Positions 7,418 to 16,400 of a DNA stretch of 40,011 nt are shown piece by piece. Both the position numbers and the translations under genes were made by a program. Within the stretch, counting starts at the first letter, position 1. Each line of letters starts with the position of its first letter. The DNA is taken from positions 1 through 40,011 of the IMG/VR virus record IMGVR_UViG_3300025325_000066. One strand, written 5' to 3'. The notes under the pieces were generated by a model, which was not told where the DNA came from, did no database searches, and saw only the letters and a program-made list of their open reading frames with translations. Source of the stretch: a virus.

Positions 7418-7645
7418 TCAATTCCACTTGCCTGGGCGATCCCGATAGCCGGGCATGGTGGGTATGCCCTGCATCCGGATCATGGTCGGCTGTCCACCTA
7501 TGGCCGTGATGCTGATCCCGGAATATCCCCAGCCGGCCTCCTGCCGCCACTCACTATCATGACTTGCATTAGGAGTGACGGTAGGAGGCGCGGCATACGC
7601 CAGGGAAACAGCTGAAGCCCGTTTCTCGGCGGTATCCAGAGCCAT
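7418..7645 (-). CDS. KRAS-motif small structural protein, paralogue B
   Basis: A 75-residue protein with MALDTAEKRASAVSL at the N-terminus, EWRQEAGWGYSGISI in the middle, and an ending of the form MQGIPTMPGYRDRPGKWN. This ending is nearly the same as that of paralogue A (9274-9510). It lies immediately after the repeat-rich gene 7646-8914, as paralogue A lies after the large gene 9510-10835, so large-plus-small gene pairs appear to have been duplicated. Function unknown; accessory virion component likely. Confidence 0.65.
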   Translation of the reverse strand: MALDTAEKRASAVSLAYAAPPTVTPNASHDSEWRQEAGWGYSGISITAIGGQPTMIRMQGIPTMPGYRDRPGKWN

Positions 7646-8914
7646 TTACGGACCAGCGACCATTTCAGCTTCGGAGTAGACCGAACCATCATCGGTGAGC
7701 GTCTTCTTGGCGATCACCGTTCCGGCATCGTTATAGATCTCCTTGAAGTCGGAAGCCCCAGCGGTGTCGATGTCCAGCCGGTTCCTGAGCGCCATATAGA
7801 GCAGCATCAAGGCCGTCCGTACTGTCGGAGTCGCTGTGGGGATCGCTTGGGAGAGTTCGGCGATCGCGCTATCCAGTGCATCATTGACTTCGCTCTCGAC
7901 CTCCGCATCCCAAGCCGCATTCCACGGGACAGCAGTAAGCCCAGCACCGGCCACACCGATGTCATCGGTATCAGCGAGTATCGCGGCGATACTCGCACCC
8001 AAGAACGGCGTGCTGTCGCTCAGGATCGAGTCTCTGATTTCCTGAACGGCAGAGGTTGCCAGTTCTGACGCGGCGATCGTGTCAGCCGCCACCTTATCTG
8101 CCGTGATCGCATCCGTCCCCAGGTTGATCGCTAGGATCGCAAAGTCCGCGATCTTGGCTGAGGTGATGGCATCGGCTCCTATCGCCCCTGCGTCAATTGC
8201 ACCATCTGCGATTTCGGAGGCCCCGATGGCATTGGCCGCGATCTTATCTGAGGTAATCGCGTCCGTTCCGATCTTCGCTGCCGTGATAGCAAAAGAGGCG
8301 ATAGCCGATGCGTCAATTGCTCCAGCCGCAAAGGTGGCCGCATCGATAGCCGAGTTCGCGATAGCCGCCGCATCGATCGCCCCCGCCGCAAACGTCGCAG
8401 CATCAATGGCACCGTTCGCGATCTCTGAGGCACCGATCGCATCCGCGGCGATCTTGGCTGCTGTGACCGCGTCCGTAGCTAACAGGCCAGCAGTTAAGAA
8501 GAAGGCATCATAGTTCGACGTACCCAAAGCTCCCGACGTATTGTCGAGATCAAGCCCTACTTCGCCGGCCGCCGTCACATCGATTGATCGACCCGTAGTG
8601 GTCGGGAAGGCCAGATCCAGCAGCTGCCGGGTTGCGGTGTACATCACATTGACCGCAGTTTTGGCATCGGTGGTCGTGGTCTTGGTGATCGTGGTCACGA
8701 TGTCGGCGTTCGCTTCTGTGGAAGTCAGGAGCAGCTTGTAGATTCCGCTTGCCCCTACTTCTGTCGCCTCGTTCGTGGCATCGATAAAACCACCGGCATC
8801 CTTGTCCACTTCCGAATCCAGCGCCGCGGCAGAACTCACTAAATCCCCGTCATTGTCATAGATCGGGAATGTGACGGTGAATGCCGCGTTCTTTTTTACA
8901 GGCCAGTCTGCCAT
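7646..8914 (-). CDS. Repeat-rich fibrous structural protein
   Basis: A 422-residue protein in three parts. Residues about 1-85 form a beta domain shared with 9510-10835 (DKDAGGF, then LTSTEANADIVT). Residues about 145-300 are a tandem array of roughly five- and ten-residue units of the form ADAI-x-A-x-x-IA, as in fibrous or beta-helical phage proteins. The C-terminal domain is again shared with 9510-10835 (LLYMALRNRLDI, AEMVAGP). It probably forms an elongated spike or fibre. A long reading frame on the opposite strand is only the mirror of the repeats. Confidence 0.7.
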   Translation of the reverse strand: MADWPVKKNAAFTVTFPIYDNDGDLVSSAAALDSEVDKDAGGFIDATNEATEVGASGIYKLLLTSTEANADIVTTITKTTTTDAKTAVNVMYTATRQLLDLAFPTTTGRSIDVTAAGEVGLDLDNTSGALGTSNYDAFFLTAGLLATDAVTAAKIAADAIGASEIANGAIDAATFAAGAIDAAAIANSAIDAATFAAGAIDASAIASFAITAAKIGTDAITSDKIAANAIGASEIADGAIDAGAIGADAITSAKIADFAILAINLGTDAITADKVAADTIAASELATSAVQEIRDSILSDSTPFLGASIAAILADTDDIGVAGAGLTAVPWNAAWDAEVESEVNDALDSAIAELSQAIPTATPTVRTALMLLYMALRNRLDIDTAGASDFKEIYNDAGTVIAKKTLTDDGSVYSEAEMVAGP

Positions 8915-9283
8915 TTACTCATCTTCCTTTCCGAACAAATCTCGTAGTTTATCTTTCAGATTCTTGTTAGGCTTGGGATGGATTTCTTCTGGTATATGAA
9001 CCTCCCTCAACCAGTTTTGTTCCTCGGTTGGTTCCATACTGGTCACGAGGGAGGGTCGTAGACCACTTACCCGCACTCGATCCTTGGGGCTGATCGCCAG
9101 ATTTGCCTGAGAAGTTCCCTTTCGCACATCATACTTGACTTTGAGGAAAATATCATCTGCTTCATCGCCAGGAGGAGCATCTTCGATCCCAACAAGCTGG
9201 GCAATGAAGGTCCCTTTCCGCTTGTGGTGGATCAAGTAAACTTGGCCGATTTTGAGTTCCTTGGTGGTTTCCATCAGTTCCAT
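8915..9283 (-). CDS. Small soluble protein with probable SH3-like barrel, unknown
   Basis: A 122-residue charged protein. The first half (LKIGQVYLIHHKRKGTFIAQ) reads as a small beta barrel of SH3 type; the end is a basic/acidic helix (LKDKLRDLFGKEDE). Two start codons are possible, at 9283 and 9274; the second would just abut the upstream gene. It has no shared motif with its structural neighbours and could be a regulator or assembly factor inserted among them. I do not recognise it. Confidence 0.55.
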   Translation of the reverse strand: MELMETTKELKIGQVYLIHHKRKGTFIAQLVGIEDAPPGDEADDIFLKVKYDVRKGTSQANLAISPKDRVRVSGLRPSLVTSMEPTEEQNWLREVHIPEEIHPKPNKNLKDKLRDLFGKEDE

Positions 9284-9510
9284 CTCCCTGGGCGATCCCG
9301 GCTCCCTGGCCCGGTCGGGATGCCTTGAGTCCGCTTCATGAACGGCTGGCCCCCCGCGGCTACTTCCGATGAAATCCCGGAGTAGGTCCAGGCGATATGC
9401 TGCCGATCGAGCTGCGAGATCGTTCCGTCGGGGGCGGGAGGAGCTAGATTGTAGGATTCAATGATCTGGACCGAGGACCGGCGCTTGCTGGTCGTGTCTA
9501 GGTCCGGCAT
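9274..9510 (-). CDS. KRAS-motif small structural protein, paralogue A
   Basis: A 78-residue protein with TTSKRRSSVQII at the start, a PDG-x-ISQLDRQHIAWTYSG core, and an ending GIPTGPGSRDRPGRWN that nearly matches paralogue B (7418-7645). It overlaps the upstream large gene by one base. This copy looks the most like the common phage form of the family (KRAS, then PDG, then DR, then YSGI). It probably works with the large protein 9510-10835. Confidence 0.65.
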   Translation of the reverse strand: MPDLDTTSKRRSSVQIIESYNLAPPAPDGTISQLDRQHIAWTYSGISSEVAAGGQPFMKRTQGIPTGPGSRDRPGRWN

Positions 9511-10835
9511 TATGGGCCAGTCCCGATCTCCCCACGCGTGTAAGTCGTGGCATCGTCCGAGACCGTCGCCTTCTGATCCACGGTAGCCGCATCGTCAGCG
9601 AATACCGAAAGCGTGGTCGAGGTTTGAGTGATCTTGTTCCTCAGGAACTTGTAGAGATAGCCGATCTTTTTGACCAGCGTCGTCGTCGCGGGCGGGGCTT
9701 CCTGGCCCGGCTCGGCGAAGGTATCGACGTTCAGCACGTCCAAGACTTCGGTGTTGATCGCGGCCGTGGCATCTCCGCCTTCGATCAGAACTGTATTTGC
9801 ATCGACCTCACCAGTCGCTTGTTGTAGGAGCATTTCAAACAAAGGACCCGCAGGAGGAAGGATCACAAATCCGTCGCCGTCTCCAGGAGCTTCCGTAAAT
9901 GGTTGATTGAACGCGCAGTTCTTGCTCCCTCCCGTATATGTAGAAATAATCCGGGCCTGACCAGCCAAAGGCCCTTGAATGAATCTCAGCAGATGTCCGT
10001 TGTAATGATTATTGGTCGCTTCCACCAAGAAAGTATCGAAATCACTGGCCGTCGGACTGCCATCATTAACCGAGACCGATTCATAGCCCATTGAGACAAT
10101 CAGGCTAGTTAAACTTAGTTCGTCGCCTTGAATCAGATCAGATACATCTCTGCCGAGAATCCTCGTAGCGGCCGGATCTCCTAGATCGAATGCTCCAGCA
10201 GCAGGGAGAATTTCATAGGTTATTCCTGCTCCAATAGATGCGGTCGCATCTGGAGTGAATGAAAGCGTGTCCGTCGCGGCGACGAAATCCGTAATCAACC
10301 GGACCTGGTTTGCCACCGCGCCCGAAGTAAATAGAATCCAAGCCCCGTTCCAAACATCATCCGCTTCGGTCCGGGCCGCGTCGAGCATCGTCGATGTTGA
10401 GCCGCCGGCATCGGAAGTTCCGGTCACTAAGGCGCGCAATTCGGTTGTTACATCAGCTGCAAGCGAAGCCGCAGTGACCACATTCGCGGCCATCGCTCCT
10501 ACAGTCACTACCTGATCCGAATCTTGAGTGGTTTGGATGCACAGCACGAAATCGGCCCATTCCTTCGGGCTGGTCTGATCGATGCCCACAAGAGTCACTA
10601 CATCGGCATTCATCTCAGTAGATGATAACGTGATAAGAACAAGGACCGACGAGGCCGGACTTACCGAGGGAAGCGTCGCCAAGTTGGTCAAGCCACCCGC
10701 ATCCTTATCAACCTTGAAATCCCCCGCCGCAATGGTCGGACTGGACTTGAACGACCCGGAATTCGCCATGTCTTCCAAGGAAATCCGGATCAGGAAGTCT
10801 TCGTTTTTCTTTGGAGGATTGTAAGGAGCGGCCAT
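9510..10835 (-). CDS. Large beta-rich structural protein, paralogue of 7646-8914
   Basis: A 441-residue protein with an N-terminal domain (KKNEDFLIRISLEDM, DKDAGGLTN, LSSTEMNADVVT) and a C-terminal end (LYKFLRNKITQT, then TYTRGEIGTGP) that both match the layout of 7646-8914. The middle instead contains repeated beta domains with the form AGQARIISTYTGG and NQVRLITDFV. These resemble small phage and virion domains in which fluid or surface gain is noted by a GxLxRxIxxYxG pattern. Likely an accessory fibre or head/tail surface protein. Confidence 0.65.
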   Translation of the reverse strand: MAAPYNPPKKNEDFLIRISLEDMANSGSFKSSPTIAAGDFKVDKDAGGLTNLATLPSVSPASSVLVLITLSSTEMNADVVTLVGIDQTSPKEWADFVLCIQTTQDSDQVVTVGAMAANVVTAASLAADVTTELRALVTGTSDAGGSTSTMLDAARTEADDVWNGAWILFTSGAVANQVRLITDFVAATDTLSFTPDATASIGAGITYEILPAAGAFDLGDPAATRILGRDVSDLIQGDELSLTSLIVSMGYESVSVNDGSPTASDFDTFLVEATNNHYNGHLLRFIQGPLAGQARIISTYTGGSKNCAFNQPFTEAPGDGDGFVILPPAGPLFEMLLQQATGEVDANTVLIEGGDATAAINTEVLDVLNVDTFAEPGQEAPPATTTLVKKIGYLYKFLRNKITQTSTTLSVFADDAATVDQKATVSDDATTYTRGEIGTGP

Positions 10836-10839
10836 CTAA

Positions 10840-12006
10840 CTAGATCCTCTGATAATGAGCGCTGGGGATAAGTTTAGAGACAGATGCCATTATAGCGTCT
10901 ACCGGTGTATCCGCCCAAAAAGCTACCGAGAATGGAAAAAGAAATCGTGGGACGCAACATAACCATTTAATGTTAAAGTTTAGATTGGTCAACATAGTCT
11001 CTGCACCCCAAGTGCTTCCGCCATCTTGTGACACTTTGTAATAGATGTTGATGGAGGTAAGAAACGTCTCGCTTCCATCACTTTTTCCGCCGTAGAAGAC
11101 ATACCAGTATTGAGTTTCTGTATCAATCCCAATGGCAGCTAATCCTTGATCATCCGTAGAATTTAGGACCACATTGGTTACTTCAGTAATCGTCGTATCG
11201 GTGATTGTCCAGCACCGCAGATCCGCGTTAGCCGTATCTATAGCGCTCCAAGCCACCACAACATTCTGACTGTTAGCAATGTCCACTGTAGCGGCAACAT
11301 GAGGAAATGCCGTAGCGGCAACTTGGTCTGTCATACTCGTCGCGATACTGGTCTCGGCCCAGCTATTCCCTGAATCATCGTATCGTTTGACGCTGAGTTC
11401 CTCCGCGCTAGCATCCCAAAAGATCAACATTACATCCTGGGTATCGGCATTCCATCCCGGCAGGAGAAGATACTGATCTTGAGTCGCTCCTTCACTAGGA
11501 TCGGCAATCGCAGAACCCCACGTCGCGCCTACATCGGTCGATTCCCAGGCGCCATCCTCTGCACCCGCATCAATCGATCCGGTCACAACAAGATTGCCGC
11601 CTCGGGCACGGGTGATCGAAAGCGCGCCTCCGCTAGCTGTAGTCCCCCCAGCAAAAACAGTTGTCTGAGTGCCGAGGCCATCGCTGTTCTCAGTATCAAT
11701 GGAGCGGTAGAGAATGTCATCGCCGACGCTTTCGGTATAAGCGCAATGAATCAATCCTGCAGCAATGCCACTCCAACGGTCATACCAGATCGATAATGCC
11801 GTGGCTGAACCTGTAAATATGGTAGTTTGAACACTCCAAGATAAGCCGTTATCGCTAGATTTCTTAAATGCCACATCGTTGAGGCCATCCACATAAATGC
11901 AATAGAGAATACCCGACGGTGTTGTGACAAGATATGAGGTCCCACCGCCAGAGTATTGGATTGTAGGAGTGAACTCGGCCACAACAGCATCTACCCGATT
12001 CGCCAT
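10840..12006 (-). CDS. BNR / Asp-box beta-propeller protein, sialidase-like
   Basis: A 388-residue protein containing at least three Asp boxes of the S-x-D-x-G-x-x-W type: SSDNGLSWS (about 49-57), STDVGATWGS (about 155) and SQDGGSTWG (about 330). These mark a six-bladed sialidase-like propeller. The family includes exo-sialidases and non-catalytic glycan binders; the catalytic Arg triad cannot be confirmed by eye. No signal peptide. As part of a virion gene block it is most likely a receptor-binding or glycan-cleaving surface protein. Confidence 0.7.
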   Translation of the reverse strand: MANRVDAVVAEFTPTIQYSGGGTSYLVTTPSGILYCIYVDGLNDVAFKKSSDNGLSWSVQTTIFTGSATALSIWYDRWSGIAAGLIHCAYTESVGDDILYRSIDTENSDGLGTQTTVFAGGTTASGGALSITRARGGNLVVTGSIDAGAEDGAWESTDVGATWGSAIADPSEGATQDQYLLLPGWNADTQDVMLIFWDASAEELSVKRYDDSGNSWAETSIATSMTDQVAATAFPHVAATVDIANSQNVVVAWSAIDTANADLRCWTITDTTITEVTNVVLNSTDDQGLAAIGIDTETQYWYVFYGGKSDGSETFLTSINIYYKVSQDGGSTWGAETMLTNLNFNIKWLCCVPRFLFPFSVAFWADTPVDAIMASVSKLIPSAHYQRI

Positions 12007-12024
12007 AATATCAACTCATTTGCG

Positions 12025-12237
12025 TTATTGCGGTTTTCGTTTCACCATGAGCATAATTTGCGCGTAATTTTCATGACCCGAGGACCCAATCTGGATGATA
12101 TAACTCCGACCACCGACATCCATCTGAATGCTGTCGTGAACGAAATCCCGCTGGAAGAGCGTCCCGTCTTGCAAGGCATCCCAAGCGGTATCCAGCCGAT
12201 TGAGAATCTGTGTTCGGACTTGTGCAGGAACGGGCAT
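12025..12237 (-). CDS. 70-residue protein, unknown
   Basis: A small protein (start ATG at 12237) with an N-terminal helix (VPAQVRTQILNRLDTAWDAL) and a short beta segment (IQMDVGGRSYIIQIGSSG). It lies between the subtilisin gene and the propeller gene, with a few bases on either side. The sequence does not recall a known family. It may be a chaperone or partner for one of the neighbours; this is only position-based. Confidence 0.55.
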   Translation of the reverse strand: MPVPAQVRTQILNRLDTAWDALQDGTLFQRDFVHDSIQMDVGGRSYIIQIGSSGHENYAQIMLMVKRKPQ

Positions 12238-12241
12238 GTCG

Positions 12242-13747
12242 CTACGGCACCATCCGAACGCCTTTGAAGTACGTCCCGGTCGCGGCCAGCGAAAAGCCGC
12301 GCAGTTCAATCTCCACATTGATCACCGTCAGACCCCCCTTGACATCCACGTCGCACGTCAGATAGAACGGCGAACCCGAGGCCGTCCATACCGCGCCGCC
12401 CGTGATTTTGCCACAGACTGCGGTGCCCGGCTGGCGCGTCGGAGTCAAAGTCGGGATTGAGGTGTTCGTAGGAATCGGGGTCTCAGTCGGTATGAGTATC
12501 TCCGTTGGAGTGAGCGTTACGGTGGGTTGCAATGTCGGAGTCGCGGTCGGGAATTCTCCGCCGAAGGTCAGCGCGGCAAAGGCATCAACTAGGCCGAACC
12601 CGTAGAACTTATCCCAGCCGACTGTTCCCTTGTCGGCCGCGGTGAGCTGCAAAACCTGACGAGCCTCAGCATTCGTCAGTGCGGGCCGAAAACTCAGTAG
12701 CAAGCCCCCGGTTCCCGCGGCGTGCGGAGTCGCCATCGAGGTTCCTGAGAGAGAACGATAACCCGAAGGATCGCACAAGCTACATGAGCCGGTCGGGACG
12801 CTACTGAGATTCCCTACCCCCGGCGCGGCTAGTTCCACTTCCAAGCCATAAGTCGAGAACGAGGCCCGATTGTCCAAGGAATCGGTCGCCGCGACCGCAA
12901 TCACGCTGTCATAGCGAGCCGGATAGAGCACGCCTTCTCCGCCCGAATTCCCTGCCGCGGCAAAGATCAGCACGCCTTTGGCGTACGCGTAATCCACCGC
13001 GTCCTTCATGACCTGGCTGAAGCCGGACCCGCCCAAGCTCATGTTGATGACATTAGCCCCGTTGTCGGCCGCCCAGATGTTTCCCGCGGCCACGGCTTCC
13101 CATGTCCCCGATCCGCCTGAGTTCAGAACCTTCACGGGCTGGACTAGGCATGCCCAGCACATCCCGGCCACGCCGAGACTATTGTTCGTGTTGGCCGCCG
13201 CGATGCCGGCGACGTGCGTCCCGTGCCCATGATCGTCAGCTGGATCAGGGTCGTTGTTCACGAAGTCAAACCCGGCTACGCACTTGCCTGCTAAATCCTC
13301 ATGGCCGCAGGCGACCCCGGTGTCGATCACCGAGATGATGACGGCATCCGAACCGGTCGAGAGATCCCAAGCCTGCGGACCCTTGATCCGAACTGGGCCG
13401 TATTGCTCGGTCCAGCGCGGGTCGTTCGGGATCGTTTCCACGGCAAAGACCAACCCATCGACCTCGGCATAGACCACGGGGTCGGTCGCCTCCAGTTGGT
13501 CGATGACAGCCAGTTCCTCGCCCTCACGGACTCCCGCGACCGTAACATCGATTTCCGGGATCTCCGACTGATACCAAGCCCCGAACTGTTTGAGGTGGGC
13601 ATCCCGAGCCTGGATCGGAAGCCCGGGCTTGAATCTGACGAGGATCTGCCCCGGCGCGAACTCTGAGATCGGCTGATCGGCTTGGGCCGGGAATCCTATG
13701 AAGGCAATGGCAATCAGAACTAAGAGTGCGGCGATCCATTTCTTCAC
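12242..13747 (-). CDS. Secreted subtilisin-like serine protease (S8)
   Basis: A 501-residue protease with complete secretory design. Residues 1-23 are a signal peptide (MKKWIAALLVLIAIAF, ending AQA). About 24-105 is an I9/fervidolysin-type propeptide. The S8 domain carries the full set: Asp142 (VIDTGVACGHE), His175 (HGHGTHVAG), Asn267 (AAAGNSGGEG) and Ser337 (SGTSMATPHAAG). A Thr/Pro-rich linker (400-440) leads to a C-terminal beta domain of about 60 residues. The GTG start overlaps the portal TGA (GTGA); an ATG five codons earlier (13762) is possible. Its place directly after the portal gene is unusual, since head maturation already has a U35 protease. Confidence 0.92.
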   Translation of the reverse strand: MKKWIAALLVLIAIAFIGFPAQADQPISEFAPGQILVRFKPGLPIQARDAHLKQFGAWYQSEIPEIDVTVAGVREGEELAVIDQLEATDPVVYAEVDGLVFAVETIPNDPRWTEQYGPVRIKGPQAWDLSTGSDAVIISVIDTGVACGHEDLAGKCVAGFDFVNNDPDPADDHGHGTHVAGIAAANTNNSLGVAGMCWACLVQPVKVLNSGGSGTWEAVAAGNIWAADNGANVINMSLGGSGFSQVMKDAVDYAYAKGVLIFAAAGNSGGEGVLYPARYDSVIAVAATDSLDNRASFSTYGLEVELAAPGVGNLSSVPTGSCSLCDPSGYRSLSGTSMATPHAAGTGGLLLSFRPALTNAEARQVLQLTAADKGTVGWDKFYGFGLVDAFAALTFGGEFPTATPTLQPTVTLTPTEILIPTETPIPTNTSIPTLTPTRQPGTAVCGKITGGAVWTASGSPFYLTCDVDVKGGLTVINVEIELRGFSLAATGTYFKGVRMVP

Positions 13748-15174
13748 GGGTATCCTCTCCATGCCTCAGCAGCTCGCATGATCTCGGTGACATCGGCCGC
13801 GGTTTTGGCCGCTTCGAGCTGGCCTTCAATGGACTTCTTGAGTGTAGCAGGAATGTGCTCCGTAGTGAAAGCCCGAAGTACCTGGCCGCGCTTCATTCGG
13901 TTAATGGCGAAGCGTTCCCACTGGCGCATCTCTTCCCCCATCATATCCTCGCGGCCATTCTGTCGAGGTCCGGGTCGGGGCTGCTGGGCGAATACCGGGA
14001 ACTCTCGTTGAGGCTTTTCCTTGGCGGGTTTGACTTCCAATTCTTCGGCTGCTGCTTGGGGATCTTCGATGCCTTCTCTTACCAGAGTAGCGTGTCTCTC
14101 GGCCTCGATCTGCTGATCCTCGGCCATGACTTCCAGCTTATCCCAGCGCCACTTGAATCTCAGGCCGGGCTGGAACTCGTCCAGATATTCCGCTTCAATG
14201 ACCCCGCTGAGATACTCGCCCCGAGGCTTGATCGCATTGATGATCAGGGCTTTCATCTGCTCTCGAGAGGCTGCAAAATTGGCGGCCTCCCAGGCTCCAG
14301 CAATCGCCGGCGGGACTCGAAATACTGCACACACATCCCGTCGCACCTCCGCCAGGATCTCGGCCAGTGCCAGATCCTTGGTGGGATACCCGATGATGTT
14401 CGGCTTCATCCCGTGGGTAGTGAAACCGGCTCGATGTTGATTCTCTTTCTTTCCGAAGGCCCGTTTCCATGCGGCCACGATCTTATCCAAGGTGGATTCA
14501 TCAATGGATTGATCGGATGAGAACACGATCGGGGGAATGGCATAGTTCTTGAAGAAGGCGGCTGTATATTCCGCGGCGTTCACGCCGGCGTTCACGGCCG
14601 CCATCGCAACCGAGAGCTTTGAGAGTCCCCCCAGATCATTGAAGGGATCATATTCCCGAAAGTACATCACATCTTCCCGCGGGAACGTCCGATCAGCCGA
14701 AGCCCGGCCAGGGAGCCTTTGAGTGAATCCCTTGATCCCCTCACTGTCCGCTTCCAGCTTGATGGTCGAGGGATTGAGCCGCATCAGACCCTTGATCCTT
14801 TGAGTAGCCTGCCCTCGGGCCTTCAGCCAGTAAGCGACCCCGAAGATGTCCAAATCCGATTCGGTCGCCCGCATCAGATCATTCCCGTTCATCTCGGGAT
14901 TGACTTCCTTCAAAGTTTGTACTGCAGGGTGTGTCGCTTGAAGCGGACTATCCTCATCGGTCTCAGGCACGATCTCCCATTCAACCCCTGCAATGGCATC
15001 GGCCCGGATGGTGATGCAGGCATAGGCCCATACCGAGGCCTTATAGGCTTTGATGAGATCGGTCGATGAGACCCCCTCGCTCCGCTCCCAAACCTTATCA
15101 GCCTGCCAGCCCGGAAGGGTGACGATGGCCTTGAAATCCTGCCCGTTGATCTTCCCGAGATTGATTATGCCCAT
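13744..15174 (-). CDS. Portal protein (HK97 type)
   Basis: A 476-residue portal that forms the dodecameric DNA channel of the head. It has the family hallmarks KASVWAYACITIRADAIAGV, a DLDIFGVAYW segment, and a FFKNYAIPPIVFSSD / RRDVCAVFRVPPAIAG region typical of HK97-like portals. I place the start at the ATG ending at 15174 (MGIINLGKINGQDF), which overlaps the terminase stop by 10 bp; a 34-codon upstream extension would only repeat terminase sequence out of frame. The acidic/Pro-rich C-terminus (about 400-440) precedes a helical end. Confidence 0.92.
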   Translation of the reverse strand: MGIINLGKINGQDFKAIVTLPGWQADKVWERSEGVSSTDLIKAYKASVWAYACITIRADAIAGVEWEIVPETDEDSPLQATHPAVQTLKEVNPEMNGNDLMRATESDLDIFGVAYWLKARGQATQRIKGLMRLNPSTIKLEADSEGIKGFTQRLPGRASADRTFPREDVMYFREYDPFNDLGGLSKLSVAMAAVNAGVNAAEYTAAFFKNYAIPPIVFSSDQSIDESTLDKIVAAWKRAFGKKENQHRAGFTTHGMKPNIIGYPTKDLALAEILAEVRRDVCAVFRVPPAIAGAWEAANFAASREQMKALIINAIKPRGEYLSGVIEAEYLDEFQPGLRFKWRWDKLEVMAEDQQIEAERHATLVREGIEDPQAAAEELEVKPAKEKPQREFPVFAQQPRPGPRQNGREDMMGEEMRQWERFAINRMKRGQVLRAFTTEHIPATLKKSIEGQLEAAKTAADVTEIMRAAEAWRGYP

Positions 15175-16400
15175 CGGAAGCTCGGCTCTCCACCGAGCAT
15201 GAGTTCGGTCAAGACCCACACCATCGCATCGACCCGGTTGGGAGACCAGTCTGATTCGCCGGGTACCCAGTTGCACATTTCGTCTTCCAGCTCGGCCTGC
15301 TCACCCACATGATGAATGCGGCCTTTCTCGTAGAGTGCTGCAATCGGTTCAGCGCGAACCATCTTGCCTCTCGAGGCTCGCACGGAAGTATAGGCTACAC
15401 CCGAACCCTCGGATACATTGCGGATGACGTTTTCCACCATGTCTCCGCCGTGGTTCACTTCCCCAATGATACGGTCAGCCTTGTTCTTGTGATAGGCCGA
15501 GACGACCGCGCTTCCCCATACAGCCGGCTTGACCCCCGGAGCGGGCGTCGCATCCTCCAGAATGTAGGCATGATACTCATCCCCTATCTTCGCTTTCCCA
15601 GCCACGATGATGCCTGTCTGCCCGGTCGAGGATTGAGGATCTACGCCTACCGCGATTCGAATGAGCTCAGGATGCTTATTCACCCGGTCAATGAGATCGC
15701 GGTTCCATAATGCCCGTGGATCATCATCGACTTCGGCCGCCAGGATCTCGGCCTTGTACGCCAGCTCGGTCATGTCGGTTGAGATCTCAGCCAGAGCCTC
15801 CCGGCTGAGGTAGGGATTCTCCAGGCTGGAGAACAAGAACGATTCCCATCTCCCGGTCGTGTCTTCAGAAGCCCGCTTGTAGAGTTCCTTGGAATGATTC
15901 TTGCCCCGCTTCTGGGTGAAGATAAAGACCGCATCGCCGTCATTGTCCAGGAGCATCGGAGCTCCAACCTCGTTCCAAGTGTCCTCGCTCATCAATTGGA
16001 ACTCATCGAGAATCAGTAGATCCGCATAGTCCCCCCGGAGGGTATCCGCATTCCAGGCTGTCTTTCCTCGAATGCGTTGCTCGGTGCCTTCTAGCTCAAT
16101 GGTGTGCTTGGTCTCGTTCTTGTTATAGACCCCATGATCGATCGGTTCCTGCAGGGCGATTTTGCATTCATGCCAGAAGCGATCGACCTGATCCTGGGTA
16201 GGTGTAGCGTAAAGAATGCGCCTCCCTTCGAGGAAGGCGCGGATGGCAAGAACAGCGACCCCGGTGGTCTTTCCGCTCCGGCGGCCAGCACGAATAACCT
16301 TACGCTTGGCAGAGGAATCAATGAATTGGAGTTGCCGGTCGTGCGGGCGCCTCAGCGTTACGGTGAGGTCGAGGGGTGTTTTCGTATTGGACGCGGACAA
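15165..16400 (-). CDS. Terminase large subunit
   Basis: A 411-residue DNA-packaging motor. The ATPase domain has Walker A RAGRRSGKT (37-45) and Walker B LLILDEF (128-134). The RNase H-like nuclease follows, with probable metal ligands Asp254 (VGVDPQSS), Glu314/Asp320 (GEVNHGGD) and Asp391 (NRVDAMVW). Start is TTG at 16400, giving an 83 bp overlap with the small subunit; no closer ATG exists. It is a compact member of the family. The nuclease type is compatible with headful or cos packaging; the sequence alone does not decide. Confidence 0.93.
   Translation of the reverse strand: MSASNTKTPLDLTVTLRRPHDRQLQFIDSSAKRKVIRAGRRSGKTTGVAVLAIRAFLEGRRILYATPTQDQVDRFWHECKIALQEPIDHGVYNKNETKHTIELEGTEQRIRGKTAWNADTLRGDYADLLILDEFQLMSEDTWNEVGAPMLLDNDGDAVFIFTQKRGKNHSKELYKRASEDTTGRWESFLFSSLENPYLSREALAEISTDMTELAYKAEILAAEVDDDPRALWNRDLIDRVNKHPELIRIAVGVDPQSSTGQTGIIVAGKAKIGDEYHAYILEDATPAPGVKPAVWGSAVVSAYHKNKADRIIGEVNHGGDMVENVIRNVSEGSGVAYTSVRASRGKMVRAEPIAALYEKGRIHHVGEQAELEDEMCNWVPGESDWSPNRVDAMVWVLTELMLGGEPSFRWA

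Noticed and set aside
8029-8490. CRISPR-like regular repeats
   Set aside because: The periodicity is short (15-30 bp), imperfect and codon-aligned within a coding gene; there are no spacers.
8079-8513. Long rightward frame opposite the fibrous repeat gene
   Set aside because: It is the mirror of the ADAI-x-A-x-x-IA repeats, with low-complexity Ala/Ile/Ser content; the leftward frame has domains and paralogues.
13726-14520. 264-codon rightward frame opposite the portal gene
   Set aside because: The opposite strand has a clear HK97-type portal; this frame is its shadow.
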